A stretch of DNA of 64,000 nucleotides from Photobacterium sp. TLY01 (GTDB lineage Bacteria > Pseudomonadota > Gammaproteobacteria > Enterobacterales > Vibrionaceae): the NCBI RefSeq assembly GCF_021432065.1, contig NZ_CP090364.1, positions 2,866,601-2,930,600 of the forward strand. The letters run 5' to 3'. A program made the position numbers and the translations under genes. The first letter of the stretch is position 1; the number at the start of each line of letters is the position of its first letter. This document shows positions 26,126-35,914 of the stretch, one piece after another. Under the pieces are notes generated by a model. That model did not search any database and was not told the DNA's origin. It was given only the letters and a program-made list of their open reading frames with translations.

Positions 26126-28498
26126 ATGGCCTGCTATCAGTTTGCTGCATTTATCTTTGACGCCGACACCGGCCAGTTGCTTCACCAGACACCATCAGGT
26201 CAGACCGAAACCTATCTGCGCCATAAAGTGTCCCAGCTCCTGACCTATTTGCTGACCCATCCGGATCAGGTCCTTTCCAAGGACACCCTGCTGGAGGCAC
26301 TGTGGGATCACAGTGAATACCGGGAAAATTCTCTGACGCAGAGCATTCGTGAACTCAGAAAAGCGCTGGGGGACAGTGCTCAGAATCCGCAATTTATCCG
26401 TACATTTCCGCAGCGCGGTTATCAGTGGATCTGCCCGGTTCTCGCCCCGGAGCCGCAGGAACCAGCCACGCAGCCACCTGCGCAAGCGCCCGCAGAAAAA
26501 CAGGCGCCGACGCCAGTCGCGCCCGACCGCCGCTTGTCCAGACCTCTTGTGCTTTCAGGGCTGCTCGCAGCGCTGCTGCTCGTCGCCGGTTTCTGGCTGG
26601 TTCGCAATCCCGGGCCTTTGCCCGCACCTGACGCGCAGCAGGAAACCGCCCGGCACAGTACCGGGCTGGTGGTCTTTCCGATGCTCAATGACACGGGAAA
26701 AGCAGAATTCGACTGGGTGCAGCTCGGGCTCGCGGACATGCTGTCGGTAAAGCTCAATCAAAGCAGTACGCTCACGGTGATCCCGCCGGCACTCGCCAAA
26801 GCCTGGCTCTTGGATGCGGAACTGAGCTGGCCTGCCCTGCCGGCACAGATCCGGACACTGCTCCGGCAACGGGACTATGAAGCCGCCCTGTTTGCCAGCG
26901 TCCGGCTGCACAACAAACAGCAGGTCCTGACCTTTCAGGTCATTTATGCCGATGGCCGGACGCAGCAAGGCAGCATGACTTATCCGCAGTTGGCCGCGGC
27001 CATGCATTCGGTCAGCCACCAGCTCCAGCGATTGCTCCAGCCTGGCCAACCTCAGGTCGAGCCGCAGTCCTCCCCAGCTATCGCAGTGCAAACGCTGGCA
27101 CAGGGGCGCTCATTACTGCAGACACAAGGCGCGCAGGCAGCCCGGAAATATTTCGAAGCGGCCCATATTCTGGAACCGGAGAATTTGTGGACCCAGATCC
27201 AGCTGGCAGGCACTGAGGTACTGCTGGGCCAATGGCAACAGGCCACGCATCGGCTGCAGTCACTGCCGGACGCGCAGATCCAAAAAGACCCGGCCTTGTC
27301 TGCTGCGCAGCATTACTGGCTCGGTGAGCTGAGTTACCGTCGTGGTGAGCCAAACGCAGCCGCGCTGACCGCCGAAGCCGTCCGGGCCGCAATGCAGGCC
27401 AATGCGTCGCCACTGCTGATTCAGGCGTATCAGTTGCAGGCACAGATGGCATGGAATGAAATGGACTGGGAAGGCCATCAGCGCCTGACCAAGCAGTTAA
27501 TTGCCCTTCTGGGCACCGGACAAGCGCTGCGACAAGATGCCGATCAGCAGTTTTATCTGGGACGCCCGGCCAGTGTGGGTCTGGAAAGAAGCCCCGGTAA
27601 CGATTTAGCGGCCAATCAGGTTCGCCTGTTCAAGGCGCTGAATTTTTACCGCCAGCTCGGAGACCAGCCGCGACAGGCTGCCACCTTGCTGGCGATTGCC
27701 CAGAATGATCAGGTCGAACCGCCCATCCGTGAATCATCCCTCAGTGATGCGATAGCCCTGTATCGTGAACTCGACCAGCCTTATGAGCTCGCCCTCGCGT
27801 TGATCTATCAGGGGTTTTATCTGATGCAGACCCATCAGGGCGACGCGGCTGAAGGCTATTTTGCAGAAGCCAGAACCCTGGCGGAACAGCTTGGCGCGCA
27901 GCGGTTGTTCCTCGACAGTGAGTTTTATCTGGCCTTTGCGGCCATGGATCAGGGACTCGATCTGCAATGGCTGGGCAAACATCCTCAGCAACCACAGCAT
28001 CTGGAGCGGGCGGACCAGGCTTTTACGGCACTCCGGAACAAGGAAGGCGTTTCATTGCTGTTAAAGGCCAATATTGCTTTATTTCAGGGCTGGATCGCGA
28101 CCGATCAACACCAGACAACGCTGGCCATGCAGCATCTGGATCGGGCTGGACGTATGGCGGAAGATCTCAATCTGCCGCTGACCCAGAGCTATGTCCGTTA
28201 CAGTAAAATGCGTATTCATTTAGAACAGGGCGATTATGCCGCGGCCCTCGCAGCGGGAAGCATACGCCCGATCACACGGCTGGAAGCGATTTACAAGACG
28301 CGGGCCCAGTATGAACTGGGCCACCCCGAGCAGGCATTAACCACGCTGGCCCAGTTTCAGGCAGACTTTCCCGAGCAATGGCTACCTGAGGATTCACAGC
28401 GCCAGCAACAATACCAGCTGGCTTTAGCGGGTAATTCTGTCGCCCTCCCGGCGGAGCCGAAAGCACACCTCGTCTACTGCGAGAGCAGCTGGCTGTAA
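26126..28498 (+). CDS. CadC/ToxR-type membrane-bound regulator with TPR-like periplasmic half
   Basis: An OmpR-type winged helix fills residues 1-105, with TYLLTHPDQVLSKDTLLEALW and the wing IRTFPQRGYQW. A Pro/Ala-rich linker leads to one membrane helix at about 140-159 (LVLSGLLAALLLVAGFWLV). About 630 residues then lie outside the cytoplasm. From about residue 330 they form TPR-like helical repeats (ARKYFEAAHILEPENLW, QTTLAMQHLDRAGRMAEDL). This architecture senses an envelope signal and acts on DNA from the membrane. The divergent thiol-redox operon and the TAAAAT repeats between them are the likely target. At 790 residues it is longer than CadC (about 510). Confidence 0.85.
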   Translation: MACYQFAAFIFDADTGQLLHQTPSGQTETYLRHKVSQLLTYLLTHPDQVLSKDTLLEALWDHSEYRENSLTQSIRELRKALGDSAQNPQFIRTFPQRGYQWICPVLAPEPQEPATQPPAQAPAEKQAPTPVAPDRRLSRPLVLSGLLAALLLVAGFWLVRNPGPLPAPDAQQETARHSTGLVVFPMLNDTGKAEFDWVQLGLADMLSVKLNQSSTLTVIPPALAKAWLLDAELSWPALPAQIRTLLRQRDYEAALFASVRLHNKQQVLTFQVIYADGRTQQGSMTYPQLAAAMHSVSHQLQRLLQPGQPQVEPQSSPAIAVQTLAQGRSLLQTQGAQAARKYFEAAHILEPENLWTQIQLAGTEVLLGQWQQATHRLQSLPDAQIQKDPALSAAQHYWLGELSYRRGEPNAAALTAEAVRAAMQANASPLLIQAYQLQAQMAWNEMDWEGHQRLTKQLIALLGTGQALRQDADQQFYLGRPASVGLERSPGNDLAANQVRLFKALNFYRQLGDQPRQAATLLAIAQNDQVEPPIRESSLSDAIALYRELDQPYELALALIYQGFYLMQTHQGDAAEGYFAEARTLAEQLGAQRLFLDSEFYLAFAAMDQGLDLQWLGKHPQQPQHLERADQAFTALRNKEGVSLLLKANIALFQGWIATDQHQTTLAMQHLDRAGRMAEDLNLPLTQSYVRYSKMRIHLEQGDYAAALAAGSIRPITRLEAIYKTRAQYELGHPEQALTTLAQFQADFPEQWLPEDSQRQQQYQLALAGNSVALPAEPKAHLVYCESSWL

Positions 28499-28826
28499 AG
28501 CTGACTCCTCAAACTCATGTGCCCGCCCGTCCTTCGGCGGTATTCATGGCGTCATGAGCACAACAGTGACAACCGATGCTTGCGTCGCGACAAAACACGG
28601 ACAAGCGCCATGGAAAAATTGGCCGGTTGTCATCAAACAGCAACCTGCTTTCAACAAAATTGGTTATTTGATAAAAATCTTTTTCGGCCGGGTGATCCCT
28701 TGAATCCTGCTGATGAGCGGGTCAATGCCTTATCGTCTGTGGCTTTTATCGGGGAATCAGACGCATAGATATCTGGTCGGGTCAAAAAGTTGACACAACT
28801 CACATGCTGGTAAGGAAAAGAAACTC

Positions 28827-28835
28827 TGCTATACT
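28827..28835 (+). promoter_or_regulatory. Predicted extended -10 promoter for pyruvate kinase
   Basis: TGCTATACT combines the TGN extension with a five-of-six match to TATAAT; no good -35 is at the normal distance. It would give a leader of about 295 nt. Confidence 0.4.
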
Positions 28836-28894
28836 TACGACCTTGTTAATTCAGCCACTTTGTGGCACTGACCAGCGAATCTCCACTCTGCTTG

Positions 28895-28909
28895 TGTTGA
28901 CGATTCAGT
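28895..28909 (-). promoter_or_regulatory. Predicted Cra (FruR) binding site upstream of pykF
   Basis: Read on the minus strand, ACTGAATCGTCAACA fits 14 of 15 positions of the published Cra consensus RSTGAAWCSNTNHHW as I recall it. In E. coli Cra represses pykF, so the placement makes sense. The site lies downstream of the predicted -10, as expected for repression. Confidence 0.5.
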
Positions 28910-29136
28910 CAGTCTGTACACCCTTTTCGTCAGCTTTATCAAAGCAATGCAACTGCTTTTATAAAGCAAGTAATGTTGCCAAACAATTTGTATGGCTCAG
29001 GCATACCTTTCAGGACTTTGTTGATAAAAACACGATCATGATCTCGTTTTGTAGCTGTGATTCAACATTCATCGATCAGTCCTTTGAGGTATCAAAGCGC
29101 CAGAAGTTTCCTTCAAGTTCTCGGAGAATATTCTCA

Positions 29137-30549
29137 ATGAAAAAAACCAAAATCGTCTGCACGATTGGTCCTAAGACTGAATCTGTTGAAATGCTGACCA
29201 AACTGGTGAACGCTGGTATGAACGTGATGCGTCTGAACTTCTCGCACGGCGATTTCGCCGAGCACGGTCAGCGCATCCAGAACGTTCGTGAAGTCATGGC
29301 GAAAACCGGTCAACCTGTCGCCATTTTGCTCGATACCAAAGGCCCGGAAATCCGCACCATCAAACTGGAAGGCGGCGCAGACGTGTCACTGACGGCTGGT
29401 CAGGACTTTACTTTCACCACAGACACCACAGTTGTCGGTAACCAGAACCGCGTAGCGGTGACTTATCCTGGTTTTGCCAATGACCTGTCTGCCGGTGACA
29501 CCATCCTGGTTGACGATGGCCTGATCGAAATGGAAGTGCTGGCGACAACCAACACTGAAGTGAAATGCCGTGTCCTGAACAACGGTGATCTGGGTGAAAA
29601 CAAAGGCGTCAACCTGCCAGGCGTGTCTGTCAAGCTGCCGGCACTGGCTGAGAAAGACAAAGCCGACCTGAAATTCGGTTGTGAGCAAGGCGTTGACTTC
29701 GTTGCCGCTTCTTTCATCCGTAAAGCAGAAGACGTGAACGAGATCCGTGAACTGCTGAACGCGAACGGCGGCGAAAAGATCCAGATCATCTCTAAGATCG
29801 AAAACCAGGAAGGCGTTGATAACTTCGACGCGATTCTGGAAGCTTCTGACGGCATCATGGTTGCCCGTGGCGATCTGGGTGTTGAAATCCCGGTTGAAGA
29901 GGTCATCTTCGCGCAGAAGATGATGATCGAGAAATGTAACCGTGCCCGTAAAGTGGTGATTACTGCCACTCAGATGCTGGATTCGATGATCAAGAACCCG
30001 CGTCCGACCCGTGCGGAAGCCGGTGACGTTGCCAACGCCATCATGGACGGTACCGATGCCGTGATGCTGTCTGGCGAGTCTGCGAAAGGGAAATACCCGA
30101 TTGAAGCGGTGACCATCATGGCGCAAATCTGTGCCCGCACCGATTCAGCCATGCGTGCGTCACTGAGTGCGCGTCTGGACAGCCCTCGCCTGCGGATTAC
30201 TGAAGCCGTTTGTAAAGGCGCAGTCGACACAGCCGAGAAGCTGAATGCACCGCTGATCGTCGTAGCCACCGAAGCCGGTAAGTCAGCCCGCTCTGTGCGT
30301 AAGTACTTCCCGACAGCCAACATTCTGGCGATTACCACGAACAGCAAAACCGCCGCTCAGCTGTGCCTGACCAAAGGCGTTACCCCTGTGGTGGTCGATG
30401 CCATCGAAAGCACAGATGCCTTCTACGCACGCGGTAAAGCGCTGGCGCTGGAATCCGGTCTGGGTGCAAAAGGCGATATCGTGGTCATGGTTTCCGGTGC
30501 GCTGGTTCCTTCTGGCACCACCAACACTGCCTCGGTCCACGTGCTGTAA
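29137..30549 (+). CDS. pykF: Pyruvate kinase I
   Basis: The enzyme converts phosphoenolpyruvate and ADP to pyruvate and ATP, the last step of glycolysis. From ATG 29137 (GGAGAA eight nt upstream) it has 470 residues, the same as E. coli PykF. It begins [16 protein letters not shown], with [11 protein letters not shown], the active-site [11 protein letters not shown] segment and [16 protein letters not shown]. The C-terminal domain carries the allosteric site. It is a monocistronic gene with its own leader and terminator. Confidence 0.97.
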   Translation: MKKTKIVCTIGPKTESVEMLTKLVNAGMNVMRLNFSHGDFAEHGQRIQNVREVMAKTGQPVAILLDTKGPEIRTIKLEGGADVSLTAGQDFTFTTDTTVVGNQNRVAVTYPGFANDLSAGDTILVDDGLIEMEVLATTNTEVKCRVLNNGDLGENKGVNLPGVSVKLPALAEKDKADLKFGCEQGVDFVAASFIRKAEDVNEIRELLNANGGEKIQIISKIENQEGVDNFDAILEASDGIMVARGDLGVEIPVEEVIFAQKMMIEKCNRARKVVITATQMLDSMIKNPRPTRAEAGDVANAIMDGTDAVMLSGESAKGKYPIEAVTIMAQICARTDSAMRASLSARLDSPRLRITEAVCKGAVDTAEKLNAPLIVVATEAGKSARSVRKYFPTANILAITTNSKTAAQLCLTKGVTPVVVDAIESTDAFYARGKALALESGLGAKGDIVVMVSGALVPSGTTNTASVHVL

Positions 30550-30606
30550 TTTCAGCCGTTACGGCAATGACTGCATGCAACGACTGCATACAGAAAGATG
30601 CATAAA

Positions 30607-30634
30607 AAACGGGAGCTTCGGCTCCCGTTTTGTT
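30607..30634 (+). terminator. Terminator of pykF
   Basis: AAACGGGAGC (30607-30616) and GCTCCCGTTT (30621-30630) form a 10-bp stem closed by a TTCG tetraloop, then TGTTT. Confidence 0.93.
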
Positions 30635-30673
30635 TCTCTGCCCGACTGTTTTTTACCGCCCGCAACAAAAGGT

Positions 30674-30805
30674 TCACCAGCCAAAGATTTCCTTGTGATG
30701 CGTATTAAGCAAGATCACGGCCAGCAGAAAATACAAGGCGCTGACGTGAAAGCCGAGCCAGCACAGCAGCAATGCCAGACATCGAACTAAAACGGTATTG
30801 AACAT
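30674..30805 (-). CDS. Hydrophobic 43-residue small membrane protein
   Basis: The frame starts at ATG 30805, preceded by GGAGGG with an 8-nt gap, an almost perfect Shine-Dalgarno site. The peptide has one long hydrophobic stretch (LALLLCWLGFHVSALYFLLAVILL) and a short charged end HHKEIFGW. It would insert in the inner membrane as a single or hairpin helix. The frame is open upstream to a GTG at 30937 (87 residues), but the strong ribosome site favours the short form. It lies between ilvH and pykF with its own gap. No family is recognised. Confidence 0.6.
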   Translation of the reverse strand: MFNTVLVRCLALLLCWLGFHVSALYFLLAVILLNTHHKEIFGW

Positions 30806-30901
30806 CGACCTGCCCTCCACGCGTGCTGTCTGCCCAATTGAAATCCTCTGCATTCCAATGGCACAGCCACACGGTCCACCGAAAATGTCTCCACACCCCT
30901 T

Positions 30902-30919
30902 ATTAGACTTTAGTCTAAT
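30902..30919. promoter_or_regulatory. 18-bp inverted repeat, possible operator
   Basis: ATTAGACT-TT-AGTCTAAT is a perfect inverted repeat with 8-bp arms and a 2-bp centre. It lies about 97 bp before the small membrane protein gene and just past the ilvH terminator. No known regulator motif is recognised. Confidence 0.45.
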
Positions 30920-30941
30920 GTCGAAAGAATAGGCCACTACG

Positions 30942-30973
30942 AAAAAGCCCGCCGGAAGTTGCCTGGCGGGCTT
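30942..30973 (-). terminator. Terminator of the ilvIH operon
   Basis: On the minus strand AAGCCCGCC pairs with GGCGGGCTT (30965-30973 with 30945-30953) and runs into TTT. It lies about 30 bp after the ilvH stop. Confidence 0.92.
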
Positions 30974-31001
30974 GAAAAAGGAAGGTCTGTTTCTGGAAGG
31001 A

Positions 31002-31496
31002 TCAGGCTTTCAGTGAACGCTCACCGCGGGCAATGCCGACCACACCGCTTCGGGCAACTTCAATGATTTCAGTCGCTTCACTGACAGCGTCCAAAAACGC
31101 ATCCAGTTTGTCACTGGTGCCGGCCAGCTGAACGGTATAAATCTGACTGGTGACATCGACAATCTGTCCGCGGAAAATATCCGATGTCCGCTTCACTTCC
31201 GCACGGGCATAACCGCTGGCTTTCACTTTCACCAGCATCAACTCACGCTCAACATGTTCAGAGTCGGTCACATTACTGACTTTCAGAATATCGATCAGCT
31301 TGTGCAAGTGCTTCTCGATCTGCTCCAGCGCGGCATCTTCCACGCTGGTGGTAATATTCAGCCGCGACAGCGTCGGATCGTCGGTCGGTGCCACAGTCAA
31401 AGATTCAATGTTGTAACCACGCTGGGAGAACAGCCCCACCACGCGTGAAAGTGCACCTGGTTCGTTTTCTAATAATACTGATACAATCCTGCGCAT
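31002..31496 (-). CDS. ilvH: Acetolactate synthase III small (regulatory) subunit
   Basis: IlvH binds valine and controls the acetolactate synthase catalytic subunit. The 164-residue protein starts with the ACT domain [21 protein letters not shown]. The GYNIESLTVAPTDDPTLSR segment and a C-terminal ALS_ss domain (ASGYARAEVKRTSDIFRG) follow. Its ATG shares one base with the ilvI stop (TAATG), so the subunits are made in step. A terminator follows. Confidence 0.96.
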   Translation of the reverse strand: MRRIVSVLLENEPGALSRVVGLFSQRGYNIESLTVAPTDDPTLSRLNITTSVEDAALEQIEKHLHKLIDILKVSNVTDSEHVERELMLVKVKASGYARAEVKRTSDIFRGQIVDVTSQIYTVQLAGTSDKLDAFLDAVSEATEIIEVARSGVVGIARGERSLKA

Positions 31497-33214
31497 TAGG
31501 TTCTCTCCGTTTTACTCAGCCACATTTCACTCATGGATCCGCCCCGGATCAGCATTGGGTAAACGTGCTCTGTTTCATCCACGCTGATATCGACAAAGAC
31601 TAACTTATCTTTCATTGCTAAAGCGCGTTCCAGCTCACTTTCCAGCATCGCAGGATCCGAAATCCGGATACCGACATGGCCATAAGCTTCTGCAATCGCG
31701 GCAAAATCAGGCACTGAATCCATGTAGGAGTGCGAGTGGCGGCCCTGATAAATCATATCCTGCCATTGTTTGACCATGCCCAGAAAACGGTTATTCAGGT
31801 TAATGATTTTCACCGGAATGTCGTACTGCAGGGCGGTCGACAATTCCTGGATGTTCATCTGAATACTGCCGTCACCGGTCACGCAAAGCACTTCCGCATC
31901 AGGAAAAGCAAACTTCACGCCCATCGCCGCCGGCAGACCAAAGCCCATGGTGCCCAGGCCACCTGAGTTTAACCAGCGACGCGGCTTGTCGAACGGGTAG
32001 TACAGGGCCGCAAACATCTGGTGCTGGCCCACATCCGATGCCACATAGGCATCGCCATTGGTTAATTTGTAAACCGTTTCAATGACCTGCTGAGGTTTGA
32101 TGCGGTCGCTGTCTGTTTTGTAGCTCAGACACTTGCGTGCCCGCCAGGATTCGATTTCACTCCACCACTCATCCATGGCGGCTTTATCATTACTGCCCTG
32201 CTGCTCTTCCAGCAGTTTCAGCATGCTGTTGAGCACCGCATCTGCCGAGCCAACGATCGGAATGTCTGCTTTCACGGTTTTAGAGATCGACGACGGGTCG
32301 ATATCAATATGCATGATGGTGGCATTCGGACAGTATTTTTCCAGATTATTGGTCGTCCGGTCGTCAAAGCGCACACCGATACCAAAAATCAAATCAGAAT
32401 TGTGCATGGTCATATTGGCTTCATAGGTCCCATGCATCCCCAGCATGCCCACACTGTTACGGTGCGTGCCCGGGAAAGCGCCCAGTCCCATCAGGGTACT
32501 GACCACAGGAATATTGAGGCTCTCGGCCAGTGCCAGCACCTGCTGTTCACTGTTCGACATGATGACACCGCCACCCACGTACAGCACCGGCTTTTTAGCC
32601 GCCAGCAAGGCTTTCACGCCGCGCTTGATCTGACCTTTGTGGCCCTGCAGGGTGGGATTGTACGAACGCATGCTGATCGCTTCCGGGTACTGGTACGGAT
32701 AGGCTTTGGACGGATCCAGCATGTCTTTAGGAATATCGACAACCACAGGACCGGGACGGCCGCTGGCTGCAATGTAAAAGGCTTTTTTAATGATGGCCGG
32801 AATGTCTTCGGTTCGCTGCACCAGAAAACTGTGTTTAACAACCGGACGGGAGATACCGACCATGTCGCATTCCTGGAAGGCATCGTTACCAATCAGGTGA
32901 CTCATCACCTGACCGGACAGCACCACCATAGGGATAGAATCCATATACGCGGTCGCAATACCGGTAATGGCGTTGGTCGCACCGGGACCGGATGTCACCA
33001 GGACCACGCCGACTTCACCCGTGGCACGGGCATAGCCGTCTGCCATGTGAACTGCCGCTTGCTCATGGCGCACGAGTACGTGCTCGATGTCGCTCTTTTC
33101 ATGCAGCGCATCGTAAATATCCAGAACAGAACCGCCAGGGTAACCGAAGATATGCTTCACGCCTTGGTCGATCATCGAACGAACGATCATATCGGCGCCG
33201 GACAACATTTCCAT
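31496..33214 (-). CDS. ilvI: Acetolactate synthase III large (catalytic) subunit
   Basis: This TPP- and FAD-dependent enzyme forms acetolactate and acetohydroxybutyrate, the first shared step to valine, leucine and isoleucine. From ATG 33214 (GGAGACA upstream) it has 572 residues. It carries [17 protein letters not shown], the catalytic Glu51 in [16 protein letters not shown], and the TPP motif [14 protein letters not shown]. An in-frame ATG 23 codons upstream is less likely. ilvIH in E. coli is controlled by Lrp and leucine; here the leader is described separately. Confidence 0.96.
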   Translation of the reverse strand: MEMLSGADMIVRSMIDQGVKHIFGYPGGSVLDIYDALHEKSDIEHVLVRHEQAAVHMADGYARATGEVGVVLVTSGPGATNAITGIATAYMDSIPMVVLSGQVMSHLIGNDAFQECDMVGISRPVVKHSFLVQRTEDIPAIIKKAFYIAASGRPGPVVVDIPKDMLDPSKAYPYQYPEAISMRSYNPTLQGHKGQIKRGVKALLAAKKPVLYVGGGVIMSNSEQQVLALAESLNIPVVSTLMGLGAFPGTHRNSVGMLGMHGTYEANMTMHNSDLIFGIGVRFDDRTTNNLEKYCPNATIMHIDIDPSSISKTVKADIPIVGSADAVLNSMLKLLEEQQGSNDKAAMDEWWSEIESWRARKCLSYKTDSDRIKPQQVIETVYKLTNGDAYVASDVGQHQMFAALYYPFDKPRRWLNSGGLGTMGFGLPAAMGVKFAFPDAEVLCVTGDGSIQMNIQELSTALQYDIPVKIINLNNRFLGMVKQWQDMIYQGRHSHSYMDSVPDFAAIAEAYGHVGIRISDPAMLESELERALAMKDKLVFVDISVDETEHVYPMLIRGGSMSEMWLSKTERT

Positions 33215-33849
33215 ATTCTTGTCTCCAGGTTGCGTATACCTGCGTCTGTACCGGAGCATCTGACCTGATGTGCCGGGTATCATGGCGAGCTGGGGCTGTC
33301 TTTCTGTGCCGCAGCAGCAGAAGGGCAGTCATACCGGGTTACGCCAGAATACCGGACGGGTTTGCTGAACATTCGTCGCCGTCAGCAAGACAGCGGTAGG
33401 GAGCAGACCAACAGTGTCAGGAGTACAGACGGGTATAACATAGTTAGGGCTTATCTTTAGCCTAAAGAAATCCAGTGTGTTTTTCGTACTATGTGACTGC
33501 CAATGGACATTCCCACCAGCAGTAACCCAGTCGCCACCTTAACGTTTTTTAACCGCTGACGTCCATTCCCCACAGCGATTTCGTGGTTATTTTCTGTACT
33601 GACTGCAAATAGCCTTATTAACGGCCAGCGAACAGAAATCGAACAGGATAATGAACCAGTATCACAGTAACAAATCAGCATATGCGCCCATCAACATCCT
33701 GTGCAACGCAGGCATGCTGACAGAAAATCATGAAAAAGACGGGCGTGAGTCTCGCAGATACGACAACGGCCTGCAGGCAGGCCGTTGCTGAGGAAAAGGA
33801 TTTCCGAAGGATTTCCGAAGGATTTCCGAAGGATTCCGATCTGTGCCGC
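33215..33849. other. Upstream region of ilvI
   Basis: About 635 bp. It must contain the ilvI promoter; a weak candidate on the minus strand lies near 33440-33470. A minus-strand frame starting at 33332 encodes [11 protein letters not shown] and then overlaps ilvI; it may be a leucine-rich leader or chance. A hairpin AACGGCCTG/CAGGCCGTT (33765-33786) lacks a U tract. An 11-bp tandem repeat is listed separately. Confidence 0.45.
33798..33839. repeat. Tandem 11-bp repeat beside the acyl-CoA ligase stop
   Basis: GGATTTCCGAA occurs three times head to tail (33798-33830), followed by a shortened GGATTCCGA. It lies 11 bp past the 3' end of the minus-strand ligase gene. The copy number may vary by slippage. 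Confidence 0.85.
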
Positions 33850-35685
33850 TTAGCGCTTCGGTGAGTCCTGCCGCGGGTTCTCGTGATACATGGCTTCGAT
33901 CTGCTGATGATACCGCTGTTGAATCACTTTTCGACGCAACTTCTGGGTTGGGGTCAGTTCTCCCTCATCCATAGAGAAGGCTTTGGGCAGTAAGGTGAAC
34001 TTTTTCACCTGCTCGAACTTGGCGAGATCTTTTTGCAACTCGGCGATGCGTTTCTCGACCACGGCCATAATCTGGCTGTGCCTGAGCAGCTCCAGACGGT
34101 TGTGATACTTAATATTCAACTCGCGGGCATGATTTTCCAGGGTTTCAAAACAAGGCACCACCAGCGCAGACACGAATTTGCGGGCATCGGCAATCACCGC
34201 AATCTGCTCGATCATCGAATCTTTACCAATCGCCCCTTCAATCACCTGAGGCGCGATATACTTGCCGCCAGAAGTTTTCATCAACTCTTTAATCCGGTCG
34301 GTGATGAAAAGATTTCCCTGTTCATCAAATTTTCCGGCATCACCGGTTTTCAAAAAACCGTCCGCGGTAAAGTTCGCCGCGGTTTCTTCCGGCAATTTGT
34401 AGTACCCGCGCATCACCATGGGTCCGCGTACCAGAATTTCACTGTTCTCGCCGATTTTCACTTCAGCGCCGGGCATCAGGCTGCCAATTGAATCGGCGTT
34501 AAAGCCAGTATCGTCCCAGCAGGAGACAGTCGCTGTGGTTTCCGTCATCCCGTAACCCAGTTTGACATTGATACCGATGGCGTGAAAGAAACGTCCGATC
34601 CCGGCATCCAGCTTAGCGCCGCCGCACGGCATGAACTTGATGCGTCCGCCCAGCACGTCACGCAACTTTGACAGCACCAGCTTGTCCGCCGCTTTGTGGG
34701 CGATGTTTAACCAGGCTGCAGGCCGGCGCTTCTGTTGCCGGCAGGTCGCCATACGGTGGCCAATGGCCAGCGCGGCGTGAAACAGCGCCCGGCGATGCAC
34801 AGGCGCTGCCGCCACTTTGGCCTGCACCGCACTGTAGATTTTCTCGTACACACGCGGAACCGCCGACATCACATTCGGACGCACTTCCACCAGCGCCTCA
34901 CGCACCGCATTGGTGTCGGTCAGGTAGCAGTTGATACCACCGCGGTGCAGCACATAGAAAGTCCAGGCACGTTCGAACACATGGGATAATGGCAGAAAAC
35001 ACAAGGAGACATCCCCTTCACTCAAGGCCAGCTTCTGATCATGGCCCTGCAGCTGCGCGGCAATATTGGCATAATCCAGCATCACCCCTTTCGGTGTGCC
35101 TGTGGTGCCTGAGGTGTAGATCAGGGTCAGCAAATCATCCATCCGGCAATCGGCCAGACGGGCCTGCAGTTCACTCTCCTCACCGTCTCCGCCCTGGGCA
35201 ACAAACTGCTGATAATCACATACCAGTGGATGATCAGTCTGATCACAGGTCCCATCCATCAGCACGATGCGCTCCAGCTGCGGATACTCTGCCGCGATCT
35301 GCACTGCCGCCTCCAGTTGGGCAGCCTCGCCCACAAACAGCACCTTGATGTCGGCGTTATTGATGATATAGGCCGCCTGCTGCGCGGTACTGGTCGGATA
35401 AATCGGCACCGTCACCCCGCGCAGGAACAGGGTCGACAGATCGGCGACCGTCCAGCGGGCCATATTGGGCGAAAAGATCCCGACTTTATCCTGAACGCCG
35501 ACGCCCTGGGCCAGCAGCGCCAGTGACAGCTGGTGAATCTGCTCACCCAGCATCTGCCAGCTGATGTTCCGCCACTGGCCATCCTGAAGATAACGCAGCG
35601 CAGTGCGGCTCCCGAAACGGGCGATCTGGTGCTGAATACGGTGAACAATGTGGTAGTCAAGTGGTGACATAAACGGCTCTGCCAT
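33850..35685 (-). CDS. AMP-forming long-chain acyl-CoA synthetase
   Basis: The protein has 611 residues of the ANL superfamily. The P-loop-like [16 protein letters not shown] lies at about residues 189-204, [17 protein letters not shown] is the acyl/AMP site, and [22 protein letters not shown] is the hinge. A C-terminal lysine region follows. The sequence resembles the long-chain group found between ilvI and leuO in Vibrio (VC2484 type), not FadD itself. It would activate fatty acids to acyl-CoA; the chain length is not readable. The ATG at 35685 has only a weak ribosome site, and M6 is possible. Confidence 0.88.
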   Translation of the reverse strand: MAEPFMSPLDYHIVHRIQHQIARFGSRTALRYLQDGQWRNISWQMLGEQIHQLSLALLAQGVGVQDKVGIFSPNMARWTVADLSTLFLRGVTVPIYPTSTAQQAAYIINNADIKVLFVGEAAQLEAAVQIAAEYPQLERIVLMDGTCDQTDHPLVCDYQQFVAQGGDGEESELQARLADCRMDDLLTLIYTSGTTGTPKGVMLDYANIAAQLQGHDQKLALSEGDVSLCFLPLSHVFERAWTFYVLHRGGINCYLTDTNAVREALVEVRPNVMSAVPRVYEKIYSAVQAKVAAAPVHRRALFHAALAIGHRMATCRQQKRRPAAWLNIAHKAADKLVLSKLRDVLGGRIKFMPCGGAKLDAGIGRFFHAIGINVKLGYGMTETTATVSCWDDTGFNADSIGSLMPGAEVKIGENSEILVRGPMVMRGYYKLPEETAANFTADGFLKTGDAGKFDEQGNLFITDRIKELMKTSGGKYIAPQVIEGAIGKDSMIEQIAVIADARKFVSALVVPCFETLENHARELNIKYHNRLELLRHSQIMAVVEKRIAELQKDLAKFEQVKKFTLLPKAFSMDEGELTPTQKLRRKVIQQRYHQQIEAMYHENPRQDSPKR

Positions 35686-35849
35686 GAAATTAGCTTACAG
35701 CTGTTCGCTGAAGGAGCGGAAAGTCTACTGATCGGACATCAAAAGGCAACAGAGATCATCTGCGTGACAGACAGAATGCTGCATGGCTCTCACTCCTGGA
35801 CATGGCATGAATCCATTCGGCGACAATTCGCACGCAAATCCGGCGCCAG

Positions 35850-35888
35850 AAAAAAGAAACGGCCGTTTTTCCGAAGAAAAATAGCCGT
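35850..35888 (-). terminator. Terminator of leuO
   Basis: On the minus strand ACGGCTATTTTTC pairs with GAAAAACGGCCGT around a TTCG loop (13-bp stem with one mismatch), then TTCTTTTTTC. It lies about 27 bp after the leuO stop. Confidence 0.85.
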
Positions 35889-35914
35889 ATTCAGCACTCT
35901 AAACTTAGCGACAT

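Larger units (their letters stand above)
28499..29136. other. Long region before pyruvate kinase: promoter and leader
   Basis: About 640 bp with no supported gene; the pyk frame is open back to 28804, but that part has no ribosome site and an odd composition. An extended -10 promoter TG-C-TATACT lies at 28827-28835, a Cra-like site at 28895-28909, and a 12-bp palindrome GAGAATATTCTC (29124-29135) covers the ribosome-binding site. The first 300 bp show nothing I can name. Confidence 0.5.

Noticed and set aside
28517..28768. 83-codon frame after the CadC-type regulator
   Set aside because: No ribosome site or recognisable pattern; composition is uneven and it ends before the pyk promoter without context.
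28804..29136. 111-codon N-terminal extension of pyruvate kinase
   Set aside because: Pyruvate kinase begins at MKKTKIV in its family, and the extension contains the likely promoter and leader.
33765..33786. Hairpin AACGGCCTG/CAGGCCGTT as the terminator of the acyl-CoA ligase gene
   Set aside because: Neither strand has a U tract after the stem.
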